Source: Clonostachys chloroleuca (taxonomy: Eukaryota; Ascomycota; Sordariomycetes; Hypocreales; Bionectriaceae). Taken from it: a stretch of DNA of 64,000 nucleotides. The translations under genes and the position numbers were made by a program. The stretch is taken from the NCBI GenBank assembly GCA_037952775.1, contig JBANAY010000003.1, positions 28,334,001 to 28,398,000 on the forward strand, given 5' to 3'. The notes beneath the pieces are model-generated. The model searched no databases, had not been told where the DNA came from, and saw nothing but the letters and a program-made list of their open reading frames with translations. Of this stretch, positions 28,515 to 38,601 are shown in pieces; position 1 is the first letter of the stretch; every line of letters starts with the position of its first letter.

Positions 28515-29910
28515 CGCACTTTATGCTATGACAAGCTAGGTCTAGTGCTGACTTCTCGTTAGCTCATTGGGGGTTGGATAAAACTCTTGCACTAATCACA
28601 ATTTACTTGAAACGGAATCTTTGGCATTGGCTAGGAATGTGAAGCGGCCTGGGTTATCGACTGATTTTGAAGATAAAGTTGCTTGGTTGACAGTCTATAC
28701 AAATTGCACCAAACTCTTTATGCCATCAGTGTACGGTCCAATCAATATGACTATTCTTTGAACAAAAAAACATAAGTCTCCGAGCAAAAGAGTAACAATC
28801 TGCAACGTACTGCATGACAGAGAGAATGGTAGAATGACAGAATAAGGTGGTTAGTGCTCTACTAATGGTTTATATTTACAATTCGACTTGGGGGCATCAA
28901 ATAAGCGGTGTCTAGGAAACAACCTAGGCAATAGACAACTGATTTCATCGGATAAGGACGGAGAATTGAATGTGAGGAACAATTCTGAAAGTCCCGAAGA
29001 CTGGGTTCTTTTCTCTTTTGAAGACGACATTATCAAGCTTCTAAAACACCGCATGTTCAATAGCATCTGCGACGCAGTTTGTGTCCATGACACAGTTCGG
29101 AGGATACGCACCTCATCAATCGATACACCCCTTCTTGACCTGTGGCCATCTTGGCTGCGGGGTTTTTATTAGAGAGATAATGGATATGCAAGGACGATAA
29201 TCGATATGCAATTTGGATAAAGGATAATTTTAGCATCCTGAGACTATTTACTCTCTGGTACAAGAGCTATCCTTTATAAATGCTAGGTTCTAGCGGATGA
29301 TAATTTTCCTTATCCGGTAAAGCATCTCACCGATTTTCCAGGAGTAGTAGACTTCTATTTCATCGCCGCAAGTTATCCATGAGTTATTAAGTCAGCGCGA
29401 AAACAAATAGCTTCACCACCAAGAGTTCACTTCGGCCTTCATCAGCTAGACATTTAAGATGGCGCTCACAACGGCATGCGGATGATTTAAACTAAAGTGA
29501 ACTCAAACTAATACTAGGTACTATTAGTTAAGATACATCTATATATAGAAGTGTTAGCTCTTAGATCTCTCGCGCCTTAGACGCGAGGCGTTACACCAAA
29601 AATCAAAACATTACTTCCCACTACTAGTAGAGAGGCCCGGGATCACTACCACATTTTCCGTTCTTTATTCAGGCATAGGCGGAGACGAGCTAAAGTCTCA
29701 TTAAGATGCAAATATCATCATCTCTATTTGCTAATAAGTGGCTTTGCATCACACCCTATTTATGACTCTCACGTTCTCAAAAGAGGCAAAGACTCTCACA
29801 CCCGCTGTATATTTCGAGACTTAAATTCTTCTAAATCCAACAAATACATCCCCCTCCTCGATTCAATGGCACAACACTCGTCCCCATCAGTTTCTTTCCT
29901 CTATTGCAGG
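28515..29910. other. Gene-free stretch
   Basis: Only short overlapping open frames on both strands, none with a recognisable domain, splice-linked partner or promoter. A small palindrome (CTCGCG...CGCGAG) lies near 29,560-29,590 in a tRNA-Leu-like context that does not fold into a full tRNA. Confidence 0.5.
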
Positions 29911-30402
29911 TCAGGCCAGGCCGATTGCGCTTCCAAGAGACTGTGATTTCTGATTTACTAAAGCAAATCTGCTACCGCAACTTTCCCGAGGAGTCATCCT
30001 GGTTTTAATCCCTTTACCGGGTGCGTCTTCCAGAAGAGGGGGAGCAGGGTTAGGGGCTGGAGCAGGGCGAGGGCGAGGTCGAGGGCGAAGACCAGCTTGA
30101 CGAGCATAGACACCCCGGGCTTCTAGGAGCGCCTCCTCGAACTCTTGGACCGCAAGGTCATCCTCGAAATCGCGAACTTCGACGAGCTCGTCCTCATTGT
30201 CGCGAGTCTCAAGCCCATCATCGTCATCTCTTTCCTTGAGACTAAGATCGATGTCTCGAGCGATTATTTCCTCAACATTCTCGCCTCGAATAGCAAGATT
30301 ATCAGGCTCATCAAGAGATTGTGCAAGTCCACGGCTGGCAAGGCCTAGCCAGAAGATAGCGGTCACACTTGAATGCTTGAGAACAATCATATTGAAAATC
30401 AA
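29911..30402 (-). CDS. Small secreted protein with acidic R-D repeats and Pro-rich tail
   Basis: The unspliced frame gives 163 residues. The N-terminus is a plausible signal peptide (hydrophobic core around residues 12-24, cleavage near GLAQ). Then come about five units of 9-10 residues, each starting with Arg-Asp or a variant (RDIDLSLKE, RDDDDGLET, RDNEDELVEV, RDFEDDLAVQ), ending in an EARG site, and then an RPRPRPRPAPAP tract. A likely 49-bp intron (29,969-30,017, GTAAAG...GCAG) would shorten the protein to 131 residues with the stop at 29,958. A TATA box lies 105 bp upstream and a 28-bp poly(T) tract on the coding strand sits between them. The unit pattern and dibasic-like sites fit a Kex2-type processed secreted precursor, but the function is unknown. 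Met 5 is an alternative start. Confidence 0.55.
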   Translation of the reverse strand: MIFNMIVLKHSSVTAIFWLGLASRGLAQSLDEPDNLAIRGENVEEIIARDIDLSLKERDDDDGLETRDNEDELVEVRDFEDDLAVQEFEEALLEARGVYARQAGLRPRPRPRPAPAPNPAPPLLEDAPGKGIKTRMTPRESCGSRFALVNQKSQSLGSAIGLA

Positions 30403-30455
30403 GGAAATGAAGGTTGTAAGATTAACTTGTAACCCAAAATAAAGGTGATTAATGG

Positions 30456-30483
30456 AAAAAAAAAAAAAAAAAAAAAAAAAAAA
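30456..30483. repeat. A28 homopolymer (poly(T) on the coding strand)
   Basis: Twenty-eight consecutive A on the plus strand, 54-81 bp upstream of the small secreted protein start. Such T-rich tracts are common in fungal core promoters. Confidence 0.9.
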
Positions 30484-30506
30484 GTGAAAAAACCAGGCAA
30501 GTGTTG

Positions 30507-30512
30507 TTTATA
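30507..30512 (-). promoter_or_regulatory. TATA box for the small secreted protein gene
   Basis: Minus strand reads CTTTTATAAAC, 105 bp upstream of the start at 30,402. Confidence 0.45.
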
Positions 30513-30517
30513 AAAGG

Positions 30518-32311
30518 TCTCTTATGTTTAGAATGAAGAAATAGTTTTGAGCAGCAAATATCTAGTAAGTACAATGGCTAATATTCTGGGAATAAGAACG
30601 TTTGATCGAGCGTACACCTCTTTGCCGGTAAAATACAAGGACCCACGCTGCTTAGACCATAACTCCGAGCTACAAACAGGTAAACGTGCCGGGTAAGATT
30701 TGGGCGTACAGGGCATCTGTTTATACTGAGTGAAGGCTCGGCATATAGGAGTATGTACCGATGGCACGGTATGTCACCAACCCTTTAATTACAATAGAAC
30801 CCCGCCACATGGGCTTATTATAGCAGCCGCTGAAGAGCCTCTCCTCGTACCCTTGTTACATCCCTAGATCTCCAAGAACAACAAGTCCACATAACCGCCG
30901 ATAGAAGTTGAAGAATTGCTTTTAGGTAGAGCTATTCTTACTCTTCTTTCTCTGAAGAGCTGCATTGTGGAAAGGCTTCCGTTTGGCTGGTCTGAAATAT
31001 CTACACAATGAAGGAGATTTCGTCGTAGACCAACCTTACTTCCGAGCATAACATTAATTCTTCTGCTTAGCCGAGTGCTGTGTGTTTCTCGGTCAAGCTA
31101 TGGAGTCAGGCGTATATTTTGTCTTCGCGGATTGTGATTTTAATACTTCCCAGTCATTCGGTTCATTCTAGAACTTGTCGATGTGGAGTATACGCAGTGT
31201 TGGTGCCTTTATTTTCGGCTCTGAATCCTTGCACCATACTTTATAACGAAATGTCACGGAGTAGCATCATGTGAGAATAGAGCTAGGCCTTTGTCTTAAC
31301 GGGAAAACTTAGCCCTGACCACGAATGAATCCGTTCGCTCACCCTACTACTTCTCCCTTTTCATTTTAAAATTGCCAGAACAGGCAGTTTTGAAAATGTG
31401 CCAAGCTAAGGCCGAGGCTAGAACGCTTTGCGTAAATAGAGGATCCTTCATCCATCGAACTCAGCCTCGCACGTTCATGAGGTACGGATGCTGTCAAGGC
31501 CGCCTCTTACTCGAGTAGTTCATCACGTTACTTCGTTCTATGATAGCAAAGTTCTCTCTGAAAAAAACCGCTTCCCTTCACCTTCGGGAGATTTACAACG
31601 TAGGGTGATAAAAGGAGCTTGGATTTTTCCAGTCGTGTTTTGCCACTAGTAAAACTTGAGCATTTTCGATTATATAATTTTTTCGGCAGAAACGGGAGGC
31701 ACCAACTACTTGACGCTTTGAAAACAATCGTTCATGTTCTGATTGCCACTCAAGTACTGACAGTGGCAACTTGGGACCCAATCGTCAAAAATGCAGAAGC
31801 CGGAACATTCCTCCACCAGCAGTTTCAACTCCCTGTCCGACGTTATCCCTGTCCAGACCAGCAAGGTGCCTTCTCTCAGGCACAGCCTGTCCTACCCTAG
31901 ATCGGACCTATTATACCTACTCTGCATTGTCAAGATGGGTTTGTCCTTCTCCAGTACTGAATGGCCGAGGGCCATTGTAATAACATCCCATTGGAATTCC
32001 AGTGATCGGTTTAACGACATGAAGCTTTCGGAGAATTTCCAAATATTTCTTTAGCTGCTTTTCCCCTTTTGTATCAAATATTATCATTTTTATTGTTATG
32101 ACTAAAGAAGCTAATATCATTACGAAAGTTATTAAGCTCTCTCTAGCTATTATTAACTACTTTTTCTATACGCCCACGGACTGTTCTGATAAGTTCCTAC
32201 CTACCACAAGTCTCATCTCTATACATAAGTCACACCACACCATCACAACCTCGGTGTGGAAAGTGTTAGTCTCAGCCCCTGGCGCATCTGAATTTGCGCC
32301 AGCCCTCAGAA
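30518..32311. other. Gene-free stretch
   Basis: Many short open frames under 100 codons on both strands, none with a domain, signal peptide or consistent splice structure. The GC content is normal, so this is not the RIP block. Confidence 0.45.
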
Positions 32312-33007
32312 TGGGGTCCTACAGACAAATGGTTCTCGTTTAGCCCGGCTGTTTGCCCTAGTGCTTGGACAGCGTACGATATTAGGCAAGATTCCAATGG
32401 TACCTAGGGAGCCGAGTGTTGCTCGAGGTGTGTTCATTCCCTGACTTCCCCCAGCTTGGAAGCTACGTAGAAACATTAATGCCAATAAAACAGAGGCTTC
32501 TCTTACTCATTTCTTGACTAAATTATCGATGACATCCCGAACTTCGCATGTGTAAAGGTCATCGCGAACAATACGACAACCTCGGCTAGCACTTCTACCT
32601 ACACCCTCACATTTGGCACCGTCGACCGCACAGTCACCGGGAGAATTACGACCAGCTCAGGAATAAGTACGCTGCTAGTCCACAACTCATGGCACATCTA
32701 TTGGGGCCCAACAGATATGGCTGGTCTCAGTCCCGCACCGCCACTCCCTTTATGCTCAACATCGACCATAGACACTTGGGCCCCTGATAAGAGCCGATAT
32801 AACGGTACATCTTTGGGAAACAGGTGCGAAAATCAGGGATCGGGTATGGTTACGGCTTTCGTCATTGTCGTGGTAGTAATTTTTGGGGTCCTGTTTATTG
32901 GAGGTTTTTGTTTTCATTGTTCGCAGCTACAGCAAGAAGAAGAGATAAGCAAAAAGGGCTGTGTCGGTGGCAAGCCAGGCAGCTGTCCAGGCAATGCAGG
33001 GCCATGA
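32312..33007 (+). pseudogene. Decayed gene for a Cys-containing single-pass membrane protein
   Basis: One frame runs from 32,312 to 33,007 and is broken by stops at 32,405 (TAG) and 32,468 (TAG) and by further stops until 32,519. Before the breaks it encodes FSPAVCPSAWTAYDIRQ and then GAECC. After them comes a Ser/Thr-rich stretch, a HNSWHIYWGPTD segment, a Pro-rich stretch and one membrane helix (residues around VTAFVIVVVVIFGVLFIGG) with a short basic/acidic tail. This order resembles a common fungal family of short surface proteins with CPxxW...CC ectodomains and one C-terminal helix. Part of the interruption (about 32,466-32,520) could be an intron, but the first TAG lies within conserved-looking sequence. 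Only the part from the Met at 32,717 is continuously open. Confidence 0.45.
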
Positions 33008-34085
33008 AGGCCAAACAAAGGCAGGACTGACAACCCAGGAGGCCATCTCTCTGCAGGCAATTGGAGGCAGTGAAGTTGAGAATCTCTCAAAAATACATCA
33101 CCTAAAACTTGGGCTCGGGTTCCTCCGTTCTTGCGATCATACACTTATGAAGCGGTCATTAGCTTAATATGCTTCCTTTGCTATCACTCAAGGCTGTGAT
33201 TATTGTATGTATGCCAACAGTCTAGATGTCGGGTCTGGCATCTATCAATGTTGTTTCTAACTTTATACTCGAATTCTCTTCCGTTTCCTGTTCATGAGGC
33301 CCATTTAATATAAAACGAAAACCTATAACTCTTGGTGGCCTTGCATTAGTCGTTAAGGGCATGAGAAATTTTTAACTTGGGCTGGCTCCAGGGTCATGTT
33401 ACGACGCTACCCTAGACTCCAGCAACTCACGAAGCTGTGTCAGACTCATTGTTCTCCAATATTCTTTACAAAGCGTTAAGCATAGAATCGAATGTAGTTG
33501 AGCTTTTGTCAACAACAAATCTTAGTAACCAGAATTGGTTTTGCTAGTTACGCAAAACGAGATATCACTCCCGCACCAATATTTCGGCGGATTGCACACA
33601 AACTGTCCATTCTCTTCGACAGACCAACATTTATTACCTATTAGTCTCCTTCAACAATGTTCACATTAAATTACTTTTGGAGAATGATAAATTTAAGTTA
33701 TTAGGTTTCTAGCTCTAGTAGTATTCTATCTATGTACTTGGCGTTGCTAGTAGGTATTCAAGTATTGCGAGTTTGAGACGTCGATGCCTTGTGATAGGGT
33801 TCTAGTTGGTAGGGATGGAACTACTGCATTGAAGAGTTCTCCGCTCGGAGAAGCATATCGGTCTCTTACTCATCAGGGCCTCGTATGAAAATAAGAAGTT
33901 CTTCTGGAAAGGGCTTAAGGCGTAAGCACAACTTGCCAACGACCTCTTGCCACCATGCGGAAGTGGAGACCTCGCTGACCGAGAATGACCGAGAGAGAAG
34001 TATCCGACAAATGCCCTGATGACCAAGCTTGGGCGGCCACCGGGAAGACTGTCGGATAGTTTTGGCTTTTAGTGTTAATGAGTTG
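33008..34085. other. Gene-free stretch upstream of the carboxylesterase
   Basis: Small frames only; no domain seen on either strand. Confidence 0.45.
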
Positions 34086-34090
34086 ACACA

Positions 34091-34098
34091 TATATAAG
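34091..34098 (+). promoter_or_regulatory. TATA box of the carboxylesterase gene
   Basis: TATATAAG, about 146 bp before the start codon at 34,244 and well placed for a fungal core promoter. Confidence 0.4.
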
Positions 34099-34243
34099 TA
34101 GATTTAATATAAAGCCTTGAAGTCTCCCCGTAAACCTCATACCCTTCCGACAATCATCCTGAACAAATCATCCTAAACGTGTCATCTTGAGCATTGAATA
34201 GCATCAAAACTACCTGGCCACAACAAACTACCTAGTCACAAGC

Positions 34244-35944
34244 ATGAGGCCATTGACAGTCTCCCTCGCTTTAACGGCAGCCTTTGCATCGGCATCGGCA
34301 GTACCACGTGCAGCCAATCAATCTCCAACAGTACAAGCTCCAGCAGGCACCATAACTGGATCACTTATTGACAACGTTGAATATTTTCGAGGTATTCCAT
34401 ATGCCGAGCCACCAGTCGGCAACCTTCGATTAAGGGGTCCCGTCAGGGCGCAGCCACGAAGTCTCATCCAAGCGACTGGTATTGGCCCAGCATGTCCGCA
34501 AATGACTAACTCCGTGGTGACACCCTTGCTTGGGCAGGTTATCTCCGACCCTGAGGTGGCGGGGCCTCTTTTCTCGGGAAGCGCATCTGACAATGGCCAG
34601 GAGGATTGCCTCACTATTTCAGTTATGCGACCGGAGAATACCCCGGCTGACGCAAAGCTCCCTGTTTTATACTGGATGCATGGCGGCGGATTCGCAATCG
34701 GCAGTTCACAAGCTTACAACGGATCCGTGATCGTTCCTCGTGCTGCACAACAAGGCAAGCCATTCATTTTGGTGACCGTCAACTATCGTCTAGGAGCGTT
34801 CGGTTTCCTAGGCGGTGCTGAAATTCTTGCCGAAAATTCGACAAATCTGGGACTTCTTGATCAAAGAATGGGCTTGGAATGGATTGCAGACAACATTGCC
34901 TCGTTCGGCGGAGATCCGGATGCAGTCACAATCTCCGGAGAAAGCGCTGGTTCTATCAGCGTTTTTGACCAGATGGCGTTGTACAATGGAGACAATACCT
35001 ACGGAGGACGACCGCTGTTCCGCGGAGCAATCATGCACAGCGGAAGTATTCAAACACGAGAGCCTGTTGACGGCCCCAATGCGCAGAAGGTCTTTGGTAC
35101 AGTAGTGGCAGCTGCCAATTGCTCGTCTGAGGCGGACAAGCTTGAGTGCTTAAGAAATGTCGACTATGACACGTTCTGGCAGGCCTCGATGAGTGTGCCC
35201 TCCTTCTTGAGTAACAGTTCTATCGCTTTGAGTTATACGCCGCGCCAGGATGGGAAGATCCTTACAGACAGCACCGATATTTTGGCCAAACAAGGAAGGT
35301 TTGCGCAGGTGCCTATGATAATTGGCGATGTGAAAGACGAGGTAGGTCTGACTCAGACCTATATTTTTCTATTGACAGCAACTAATGAGACACAGGGTAC
35401 AATTTTCTCACTCTTCCCGGTTGGTATTACCAACCAAGATGAACTTGTATCATATCTTTCAAGCTTCATTTACAAGCACGCTTCGAGCAAGGAGATCACA
35501 ACGCTACTGAATACCTACCCAACCGATGGGGACAACGGCACTTATCCTGGGTTCACTCAGCTTGCTGGAATGCTAGGTGATGCATTCTTCACAATGAAGA
35601 GAAGGGAGCTCCTTGACTATCTCCCAGCGAAGGTTTCAGCTTGGTCATTCTTAGGAAACTGGCTGCCAGATACTCCCATTGTCAAGACTTTCCATACATC
35701 CGATGTGCCACGGCTTTTTTATTACACCGACTCCACGAGTAAATCTATCCAGGATAGATATTTCTCATTTATCACCTCCGCCAACCCCAATGATGGCGAC
35801 AAGACCCATCCATATTGGCCTAGTTGGCATAAAAGCCGTCAATCCTTGGATTTTGGAGCCAGCAAAGCTACGATAATCCCCGATAACTTTAGGAAGGGGA
35901 GTTACGAGTTCATCAAGTCCCATAAAGCTGCCTTTCAGCTGTAA
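34244..35944 (+). CDS. Secreted type-B carboxylesterase/lipase (COesterase family)
   Basis: An alpha/beta-hydrolase that cleaves carboxylic esters, probably outside the cell. It has a signal peptide (residues 1-19), the YFRGIPYAEPPVGNLR start of the family, EDCLTISV, the HGGGF oxyanion-hole loop at 146-150, VNYRLGAFGFL, and the catalytic Ser 234 in SGESAGS. The whole span is one open frame of 566 codons, but it contains a 54-bp in-frame intron (35,342-35,395: GTAGGT donor, CTAAT branch, CACAG acceptor). Removing it gives 548 residues and restores the family's acidic-residue motif as GDVKDEGTIF (Glu 366). Catalytic His 466 then lies in KTFHTSDVP. Exons are 34,244-35,341 and 35,396-35,944. It is followed by a Zn2Cys6 gene that may regulate it. 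The substrate is unknown. Confidence 0.9.
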   Translation: MRPLTVSLALTAAFASASAVPRAANQSPTVQAPAGTITGSLIDNVEYFRGIPYAEPPVGNLRLRGPVRAQPRSLIQATGIGPACPQMTNSVVTPLLGQVISDPEVAGPLFSGSASDNGQEDCLTISVMRPENTPADAKLPVLYWMHGGGFAIGSSQAYNGSVIVPRAAQQGKPFILVTVNYRLGAFGFLGGAEILAENSTNLGLLDQRMGLEWIADNIASFGGDPDAVTISGESAGSISVFDQMALYNGDNTYGGRPLFRGAIMHSGSIQTREPVDGPNAQKVFGTVVAAANCSSEADKLECLRNVDYDTFWQASMSVPSFLSNSSIALSYTPRQDGKILTDSTDILAKQGRFAQVPMIIGDVKDEVGLTQTYIFLLTATNETQGTIFSLFPVGITNQDELVSYLSSFIYKHASSKEITTLLNTYPTDGDNGTYPGFTQLAGMLGDAFFTMKRRELLDYLPAKVSAWSFLGNWLPDTPIVKTFHTSDVPRLFYYTDSTSKSIQDRYFSFITSANPNDGDKTHPYWPSWHKSRQSLDFGASKATIIPDNFRKGSYEFIKSHKAAFQL

Positions 35945-36453
35945 ATAAGCACTCAGCAGCGATATCCGCTCTGTGCTCGGGATCGAGGGCAAGTTTGGGA
36001 TGTAATGTTTTACGGGATAGAATGGCAAAAGGTTTCAATAGAAAAAAAAGTAATTAGTCCTGTATAAACAAAATGCACTCTTTAATGTTATCATCTTTGC
36101 TCCCTGTACAGGACATGGATCCGTACTAATAAGCTGAAATCCCTCGCTAAATGTAAACAGTCAAACTCGGCCCATTATACCAGATTAGCTCGTAAGTTAA
36201 CTGCCATTGGCGGACATCTTCGGACATCTCTGACCCACATTGTGTCAGCCTACTCCTGACTGAACTTGGTGTCGATTTGTCATCGAGTCCAAGCTTGATT
36301 ATTCTCAACTCACGAAACCTGAAAAGAGAAAGCACGTTGTCCATCTCTGTGTAAACATTAGATATCAACACCTTACTAGCAAAGGGGACACTGTCTTATT
36401 TCCTGCATTGATATTCGTCTTGTGGTTTTGTCCGAGGGCTCCATGCAGCCATT
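35945..36453. other. Intergenic region between esterase and Zn2Cys6 gene
   Basis: Contains the esterase 3' end and the regulator's promoter. No separate gene is seen. Confidence 0.5.
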
Positions 36454-38332
36454 ATGGGAAGAAGAAAGGCAAGACTCGTAACACTAATGCGATTGTATAC
36501 GCAGGATGCTGACCAGTTTCCAGACCTGTGACCTTTGCACTATCAAGAAAATCCGCTGCGATGGGGGTATTCCTGCTTGTTCCTATTGCACCACTTACGC
36601 TGTCCCGTGCAAATGGACTCCGGGTATTCATAAGCTTGCCAGACCCAACAGGAATAAGAGGCGTATTTCGGAGACGCCCTCACACTTGGCCCCGGTTGAT
36701 ATCGAAGTTTGCACTTTCGCAGACGGAGTGCCTCTCCCCGTTTCCGATTCTGCGGTGGGCAATGACGTGCTTGCCCATCGATCACCGGCCGTGTCGGGCA
36801 ATCAGACGTCTCCTAAGCCAAGTGCAGTAGCCAAGGATGATGAATGCCTAAGGATGGAGATCCAGGCGGGGGAAAGATATCCCCTGCCTCCATTGGAGGA
36901 TGTCGAGCAATTGTTCGACTTCTTCTTCGCCAACTTTAATAAGTTTTTCCCAATTTTTGACTATTCAAGGGCTATGGGAATGTTGCATGACTGGTACCTC
37001 ACCTGCCCAAATTCTCGGGACGAGTCTACTTGGGCTGTGATCAATATCATCATCGCCCTTGGTCTACAGTTCAGACCGCTGACACACCCGGCCTTTACTA
37101 CCCTCACCCTCGAAGACTCTACCTTTTATGCGGCCAACGCCCAGTCAATTCTTGACAAACTAGTCATGCGAGTCAGTGACTGCCATGGGATTCAAGTCCT
37201 TCTGGGATTGGTTGTGTACTTCCAAAAATCCATGGACAGAGGCCCAGCGCAGGTGCTTATCGCCTCCACGATTAAGCTGGCCTTTCGCCTGAGACTTCAC
37301 ATGGCACAACACGGCCTTGATCTGCACCCAAAGGATGTACAGGAGAGAAAAAGACTCTTCTGGGCAGCTTATATTCTGGATAGGGATGTCAGCATGAGAG
37401 TCCGCGATCCATACATTCTCCAAGATCACGACTTCGATGTTGACCCTCTGGAACAGGTCATAATAGCCGAGGGTGGCCTGGACTTACCCATCGATGCGGC
37501 GGAATTCAATTATTTTCGATGCCGGGCTGACCTTGCATTCATTCAAGGAAAAACGCACGACTGGATCAATTCGGTCAAGGCAGAACGGCTTGTCGACTAC
37601 CAGAAATGGGAGAAACGCGAATTACTGTGGACGATGCTCAATGAATGGATGATGACGATCCCACAGCCATACCAACCGAGCAATTTGGAGAATCTCGATA
37701 GTCCTGTGGAACAAGCATTCATCTCGCTTTACGTTACAAGATTTCGTACCTTATGCGGGATCGAAAAGGTTTTCTCGCATCATACAGAATGGATCAGCGG
37801 ACTTATTGACTACAGCGTCAAGTGGTCCGCCGATGGCCAAACTGCCAGAAAGCCAGCTCAAAGCCCTCTGCCGAATCACTGGAAAGATCTCGTGGAGTCT
37901 GCGAGAACGATCATGTTGCTATTTCGAAGAGTGCCGAAATTCTACAACGGACTTTTAGGAAATCTCTGTTGCGCGTATTGCTCTGCCCTGCTGATCATGG
38001 TCGCGAACAAGCTTGTGCTCCCTGAGGTCCACGTAGCGGGCCAGCCAGAGCTGGATGAAGTCCTGATTGTGGAAGGTATTGAATACATGGAAGCCAAGTA
38101 TGAGGTTATTGCTGCTCCGTCACTGAAAGCAGTGTCTAGAGCCTGCCGTGAGTTGAATAGACGAGCCGATGCCGCCGTTGGCGCGACACAAGACACACAA
38201 GACAGTCAAATAATGCCCTTTGGCTCTGCTCTTGCTCCCAAAACTCATCAATCGCTTATGTTTGAACACTGTGGATCCCTCCCTGAAACCGAGCTTCAGT
38301 CGGCCTTTATATTCAAGATGTGGGATCCCTGA
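36454..38332 (+). CDS. Zn2Cys6 transcription factor (fungal_trans type)
   Basis: A nuclear binuclear-zinc regulator. The finger reads C-x2-C-x6-C-x6-C-x2-C-x6-C beginning TCDLCTIKKIRCDGG. The middle region (PPLEDVEQLFDFFF..., then ERKRLFWAAYILDRD with DHDFDVD) is the fungal-specific factor domain. A continuous frame starts at 36,506 (608 residues), but its first six codons resemble intron sequence ending TTTCCAG. A better model starts at 36,454 (ATG, then GRRK) and splices a 55-bp GC-AG intron (36,469-36,523, CTAAT branch), giving MGRRKTCDLC and 607 residues. Both models share everything from 36,524. It sits between two secreted hydrolase genes and may control them; that is inference from position only. 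Confidence 0.85.
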
Positions 38333-38601
38333 CAACGAGAGATGTGATGGAATAGAGCTACTATATTTAGTCCCATTTATTGGTTCAAGAAAGCGCTGAG
38401 AATATAATTCTGCTCAAGTTTATATGAGAATACACCTTAACTGGTTTTATAAGCGACTTGTTGTAAGCATGGGTTTGATTGCCAAAACTTGATACAGAAG
38501 GAAGACTATCTAGAATGCCGAATTTAGCAATAAGTTCTAATTTACATCATCCCATTCGGCCATGTAATAATTGTAAGAAACGACTAACGACTGATATCAA
38601 C

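Noticed and set aside
28851..29263. Overlapping small frames on both strands
   Set aside because: Mutually antisense, no motif, no coding-like composition.
29540..29640. tRNA-Leu-like stretch on the minus strand (TCTAAGGCGCGAGAGATCTAAG)
   Set aside because: Resembles a D-arm to anticodon segment, but no acceptor stem, T-loop or variable arm pairs with it. At most a relic.
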